From contig DATKDU010000142.1 of assembly GCA_035512595.1 (NCBI GenBank), positions 1-7,953 of the forward strand: a stretch of DNA of 7,953 bases, in the 5' to 3' direction. Under the pieces are notes generated by a model. The model searched no databases. It was not told the origin of the DNA and was given only the letters and a program-made list of their open reading frames with translations. Below, piece after piece: positions 5,232 through 7,953 of this stretch. Made by a program: the position numbers and the translations under genes. Within the stretch, counting starts at the first letter, position 1. Each line of letters begins with the position of its first letter. The stretch is from DATKDU01 sp035512595 (GTDB taxonomy: Bacteria > Planctomycetota > Planctomycetia > Pirellulales > Pirellulaceae).

Positions 5232-6362
5232 TTACGGCTCTTCCTTGCTCCGCAACCAGCCCGCCATCCGCTCCTGGCAAAAGGGGACGAACCGATCCTC
5301 GGCAATCGCCTGGCGAGCGCGGGCCAGCAGACGCTGGTAATAGGTCAGGTTGTGGCTTGTGAGCAGGATCGGCCCCAGCATCTCGTCGGCCAGGAACAAG
5401 TGCCGCAGGTAGCCGCGCGAATGCCGGCAGGCGAGGCAGGGGCAGCCCTCTTCGAGCGGACGGTCGTCAAGCTGGTGGACGAGGTTCCGCAAGCGCAGCG
5501 GCCCTTCGTCGGTGAACGCCATGGCGTTGCGGCCGTTGCGCGTCGGCAGGACGCAGTCGAACAGATCCACGCCGCGGAAGATCGCTTCCAGCAGATCCTG
5601 CGGCCGGCCGACCCCCATCAGATACCGCGGCTTACCCTCCGGCAGCACGGGGCACACCGCATCCAGCACGCGGTACATCTCCGCCGGCGTCTCGCCGACG
5701 CTCAAACCGCCGATGGCATAGCCGGGGAAGTCCATCGCCACCAGTGCCGCGGCACACTCGACCCGCAAGAGCGCATTCAGCCCGCCTTGGACGATGGCGA
5801 ACTGCACTTGATCCGTGCGGCGGGCATGATCGCGGCAGCGCGCGGCCCAGCGGATCGAGCGCTGGCAGGCATCGCGAATGGTGTCATCGTCGCTGGGAAG
5901 CGCGACAACGTGATCGAGGACCATGGCCACGTCGCTGCCGAGGTCTTCCTGGATCTGCACGGCCCGCTCGGGGGACAGCTCGATCAGGCTGCCGTCGATG
6001 TGCGAACGAAAGACGGCCTGCTCCTCGCTGACCTTCGTCATCTGGGCGAGGCTGAAGAGCTGAAAACCGCCGCTGTCGGTGAGGATCGGGCCGTCCCAGC
6101 CCATGAAGCGGTGCAGCCCGCCGAAGTGCTTGACGATCTGGGCGCCGGGGCGCAGCGCCAGGTGGTACGTGTTGCCCAGGATCATCTGGGCGCCGCTGGC
6201 CCGCACCTGGTCGATCGGCAGCCCCTTGATCGTCCCTTGCGTGCCGACCGGCATGAAGGCCGGCATTTCGACCGCCCCGTGCGGCGTATGAAACGTGCTC
6301 CGCCGGGCGGAGCAGCCCGAGTCTTGGTGCAGGAGGCGAAAAGAAAAGGCGTCAGTCCCCAC
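5232..6362 (-). CDS. tgt: tRNA-guanine transglycosylase (queuosine pathway)
   Basis: Tgt exchanges guanine-34 of GUN-anticodon tRNAs for preQ1 (or queuine in salvage types), the committing step of queuosine modification. From the GTG at 6362 the protein has 376 residues, normal for bacterial Tgt. An ATG at 6473 would add 37 residues of off-frame alpha-CTD coding sequence with no family likeness, so it is rejected. With GTG as residue 1, the key parts are D96 in TDSGGFQ, D150 in LDHVVALP, VQGG at 192-195, GGLSVGE at 218-224, the nucleophile D269 in FDCVLPTRNGRN, and the zinc set C307, C309, C312 and H337. The catalytic and metal residues are complete. The position matching the preQ1-pocket cysteine of Zymomonas Tgt (C158) is valine here. 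The start overlaps the end of the upstream gene by 11 bases with only a weak G-rich stretch ahead, which suggests translational coupling. Confidence 0.93.
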   Translation of the reverse strand: MGTDAFSFRLLHQDSGCSARRSTFHTPHGAVEMPAFMPVGTQGTIKGLPIDQVRASGAQMILGNTYHLALRPGAQIVKHFGGLHRFMGWDGPILTDSGGFQLFSLAQMTKVSEEQAVFRSHIDGSLIELSPERAVQIQEDLGSDVAMVLDHVVALPSDDDTIRDACQRSIRWAARCRDHARRTDQVQFAIVQGGLNALLRVECAAALVAMDFPGYAIGGLSVGETPAEMYRVLDAVCPVLPEGKPRYLMGVGRPQDLLEAIFRGVDLFDCVLPTRNGRNAMAFTDEGPLRLRNLVHQLDDRPLEEGCPCLACRHSRGYLRHLFLADEMLGPILLTSHNLTYYQRLLARARQAIAEDRFVPFCQERMAGWLRSKEEP

Positions 6363-7677
6363 GCAGCTTGAGCCCCATCGACGTGAGCTTCTCGCGAACT
6401 TCGTTGAGGCTGGTGACGCCGAAGTTCTTGCACTCCAGCAGGTCGTCGCCGGACTTGCGGAGCAATTCGCCAATCAGCGTCAGCCCCAGGCGGGCCATGC
6501 ACTTGCGAGCCCTGACCGACAGGTTCAGCTCGGAAATCGGCCGCTCCAGCAGCGCCTGCTCGTCGGGGGACATCGTCGCCACGTCGAGCGTCGGCTCGAT
6601 GACGCCGCGCTCCAGCGCGAATTGACCCAGCTCCAGCCCTTTGGACGTGAGCATCTCGCGAATCTCGACCAGCGACGTCTCGCCAAAATTCTTGCTGGCC
6701 AGAAGCTCCAGCTCCGACGTTCGCGTCAGGTCCCCCAGCGTGCGGATCCCCATCTTTTGCAGGCAATTGCGGCTCCGCACCGACAGCTCGAAATCGCTGA
6801 CCGGCACACTCAGAAGCTGCGCCAGGCGGTCGTTGCGGCGCTGCGCCTCCTCGTCAATCCAGCCGCTGCCCGATGCCGACGCGTCCTTCATGTACAGCCG
6901 GGCACGGGGATGATCGGGATACGCTTCCAGCACCCGCTGGTAACACGACAGGGCCCGGTCGTACTGATTGCGGTCCTCGTACAAGAGGCCCAGGTTGATC
7001 AGCGTGCCGACGTTCGTGGGAAAGCTCGCGGCCGCCCGCTGATAAAGCTGCAGCGCCGTCTCGTCATTGCCGCGGCGGTCGTTTTCGGTGGCCAGAGCGA
7101 ACAGAGCGCCCGGATGTTTGGGATCGGCTTCCACGGCCCGCTCCAGCAGGGCGATCGACTCGCTGGGGCTGCCTCCCAAGGCACTGACCGTCGCGGCCCG
7201 CTGGTAAAGGTACTCGGCCGTCTGTTCGACCGCGCCCGACAGCTTGTCGAGCGTCTCCAGCGCCTTCTTGGGATCGCGGGAATGTCGCTGCGCTTCGGCC
7301 GTCGCAATCGCACAGTCATCAGCCGCATATCCGCCCACCTTCGCGGCCGCGTAGGCTTTGATGGCCTCGGCATAGTCCCCCATCGCAAAGCGGGTCTTGC
7401 CTAGATAGAAGTGGGCCACTGCGCCGCCGTCGGCCGAGCTGAGCGTGTCCATCGCACTGCGATAGCGCCCCAGCAGGAAGTAGCAGACGCCCAGGCGGAC
7501 CTTCGTCGCCGGCGTGCGGTCCTCGCGCGAATCGAGCTCCGCGACGGCATCCCGGAGGGAGGAAAACTGGGAAAAGTCCTCGGTAATCGCCTGGGTCAAT
7601 TGGGCGATCTCGCGGGGGCCAAACGTGCTGTTGGAAAGGACAATGTCGTTCAAATCGGCCGTGGCAGTGGGCAACAT
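6352..7677 (-). CDS. TPR protein with two C-terminal RNA polymerase alpha-CTD modules
   Basis: This 441-residue cytoplasmic protein joins protein-binding and DNA-binding-type domains. Residues about 57-255 hold tetratricopeptide repeats, clearest at 87-115, 187-220 and 221-254 (the last with LINLGLLYEDRNQYDRALSCYQRVLEAYP). A linker leads to two alpha-CTD-like domains. The first (about 288-352) has SVRSRNC and NFGETSLVEI. The second (about 376-441) has SVRARKC and NFGVTSLNEV and ends the protein. Residues matching the E. coli alpha-CTD DNA contacts R265, C269, G296, S299 and E302 are kept in both. N268 is kept in the first and is lysine in the second; K298 is threonine in both. It is not RpoA, because the N-terminal dimerisation domain is missing. 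The ATG has a Shine-Dalgarno GGAG ten bases upstream. Similar proteins are annotated in planctomycetes without a known role. Binding to UP-element-like DNA or to RNA polymerase is inference. Confidence 0.88.
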   Translation of the reverse strand: MLPTATADLNDIVLSNSTFGPREIAQLTQAITEDFSQFSSLRDAVAELDSREDRTPATKVRLGVCYFLLGRYRSAMDTLSSADGGAVAHFYLGKTRFAMGDYAEAIKAYAAAKVGGYAADDCAIATAEAQRHSRDPKKALETLDKLSGAVEQTAEYLYQRAATVSALGGSPSESIALLERAVEADPKHPGALFALATENDRRGNDETALQLYQRAAASFPTNVGTLINLGLLYEDRNQYDRALSCYQRVLEAYPDHPRARLYMKDASASGSGWIDEEAQRRNDRLAQLLSVPVSDFELSVRSRNCLQKMGIRTLGDLTRTSELELLASKNFGETSLVEIREMLTSKGLELGQFALERGVIEPTLDVATMSPDEQALLERPISELNLSVRARKCMARLGLTLIGELLRKSGDDLLECKNFGVTSLNEVREKLTSMGLKLRGD

Positions 7678-7713
7678 CAGCAGACAACTCCGGGGGGAAA
7701 CTGTTGACGCAAG

Positions 7714-7741
7714 TTCTTATAAAATAACGAATTACGGAAAT
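7714..7741 (-). promoter_or_regulatory. AT-rich candidate promoter region of the TPR/alpha-CTD gene
   Basis: The 80-odd bases ahead of the TPR/alpha-CTD start contain one markedly AT-rich patch in otherwise G+C-rich DNA. On the minus strand it includes TATTTTATAAG, from which TATAAG could act as a -10 element about 40 bases before the ATG. No convincing -35 hexamer is found at 16-18 bases. Such a patch could also be a site bound by alpha-CTD-like domains, which favour A-tract minor grooves. Confidence 0.3.
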
Positions 7742-7786
7742 AGCCGGCGGTCAGCCCTGGCGGGGGTTCGCTGGCGGCGGCACGAG

Positions 7787-7860
7787 AGCCAGCAGTGGGA
7801 GTCGAACCCACAACCCCCGCATTACGAATGCGGTGCTCTGCCAATTGAAGCTATGCTGGC
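7787..7860 (-). tRNA. tRNA-Thr (anticodon CGT)
   Basis: The minus strand folds into a full cloverleaf. The seven-base acceptor GCCAGCA pairs with TGCTGGC (7794-7788). The anticodon stem CCGCA/TGCGG encloses the loop TTCGTAA with anticodon CGT at 7826-7824. The T arm is GTGGG/CCCAC around TTCGACT, after a five-base variable loop. G1-C72, C2-G71 and the GU bases of the anticodon agree with threonine identity. The discriminator base is T (7787) and CCA is not encoded, so CCA must be added after transcription. The gene decodes ACG codons. Compared with the usual TAGCTCAGTTGG pattern, the D arm carries one extra base at about 7848-7849, making the gene 74 bases long. Confidence 0.93.
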
Positions 7861-7876
7861 CTGCTGGTCGGTTCAT

Positions 7877-7949
7877 AAGCCCGAAGCGCAAGCGAGGGAA
7901 ATTGCAGTTGGGCGCGCGGACGTCTGTCCCTCGCTAGCGCGTCGGGCTT
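7877..7949. repeat. Long imperfect inverted repeat (REP-like) at the window edge
   Basis: The 23-base left arm (7877-7899, beginning AAGCCCGA) pairs with the right arm (7927-7949, ending TCGGGCTT) at 21 of 23 positions, around a 27-base loop. The two mismatches are at 7885/7941 and 7890/7936. The element lies 16 bases upstream of the tRNA-Thr 5' end. No T-run follows on the tRNA strand. Similar CGAAGCG...AGCGAGGGA palindromes are, from memory and unchecked, common between genes in planctomycetes. It may be a mobile REP-type repeat or part of a processing or termination structure for a transcript entering from the right. Confidence 0.75.
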
Positions 7950-7953
7950 GTAA

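Noticed and set aside
4554..6371. Long open frame on the plus strand (605 codons), antisense to tgt
   Set aside because: It overlaps the ThuA-like gene in another frame and runs antisense to tgt. Its product is arginine/alanine-rich and without domain likeness, as expected for a shadow frame in G+C-rich DNA.
6363..6473. N-terminal extension of Tgt from the ATG at 6473
   Set aside because: The 37 residues are an off-frame reading of the alpha-CTD coding sequence and do not resemble any Tgt N-terminus. The GTG at 6362 gives the normal family length.
6295..7404. Plus-strand open frame of 369 codons opposite the TPR/alpha-CTD gene
   Set aside because: The minus strand encodes recognisable TPR and alpha-CTD motifs over the same bases. 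The plus-strand product resembles no family and is rich in Q and R from the reverse complement.
7741..7786. Possible terminator after the tRNA-Thr gene
   Set aside because: The G+C-rich stretch gives only weak, interrupted pairing and has no T-run on the minus strand.

Overview
The window looks like a chromosomal segment from a planctomycete, most likely a Pirellulales-type genome. The evidence is a decayed DUF1559 gene ending in the H-x9-DG signature, a small secreted protein resembling the planctomycete TIGR03067 group, a TPR protein ending in two RNA polymerase alpha-CTD modules, G+C-rich genes that often lack a clear Shine-Dalgarno sequence, and short palindromic intergenic repeats. The taxon is inferred from these traits; no ribosomal marker is present.

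Layout. Positions 1-2853 hold the end of a PhoH-family ATPase gene and, three bases later, a complete 777-residue 7TM-HD phosphohydrolase (PgpH/YqfF type, the c-di-AMP phosphodiesterase family). In many bacteria ybeY follows this pair, but here synteny breaks exactly at the pgpH stop codon. From 2854 to about 4338 the DNA is a patchwork. It holds a reverse-strand secreted protein gene, a degenerate second copy of the last 28 bases of pgpH (3461-3488, 24 of 28 identical), an orphan 89-codon ORF of about 51% G+C, and the frameshifted C-terminal remnant of a DUF1559 gene on the minus strand. From 4339 a ThuA-like gene runs forward. It converges on a minus-strand pair, and the gap between them carries a strong 9-bp hairpin of dispersed-repeat type.

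The minus-strand pair reads right to left: a TPR plus tandem alpha-CTD protein (7677-6352), then tgt (6362-5232), the tRNA-guanine transglycosylase. tgt probably starts at a GTG that overlaps the end of the upstream gene by 11 bases, suggesting translational coupling. Further right is a minus-strand tRNA-Thr(CGT) gene with one extra base in its D arm. Just upstream of it lies a long imperfect inverted repeat (7877-7949) at the window edge.

The strongest items for a second look are the duplicated pgpH tail bracketing the inserted secreted-protein gene, the TPR/double alpha-CTD protein overlapping tgt, and the two palindromic repeats. I saw no CRISPR array, transposase, integrase, toxin-antitoxin pair or biosynthetic cluster, and no convincing new multi-gene system.
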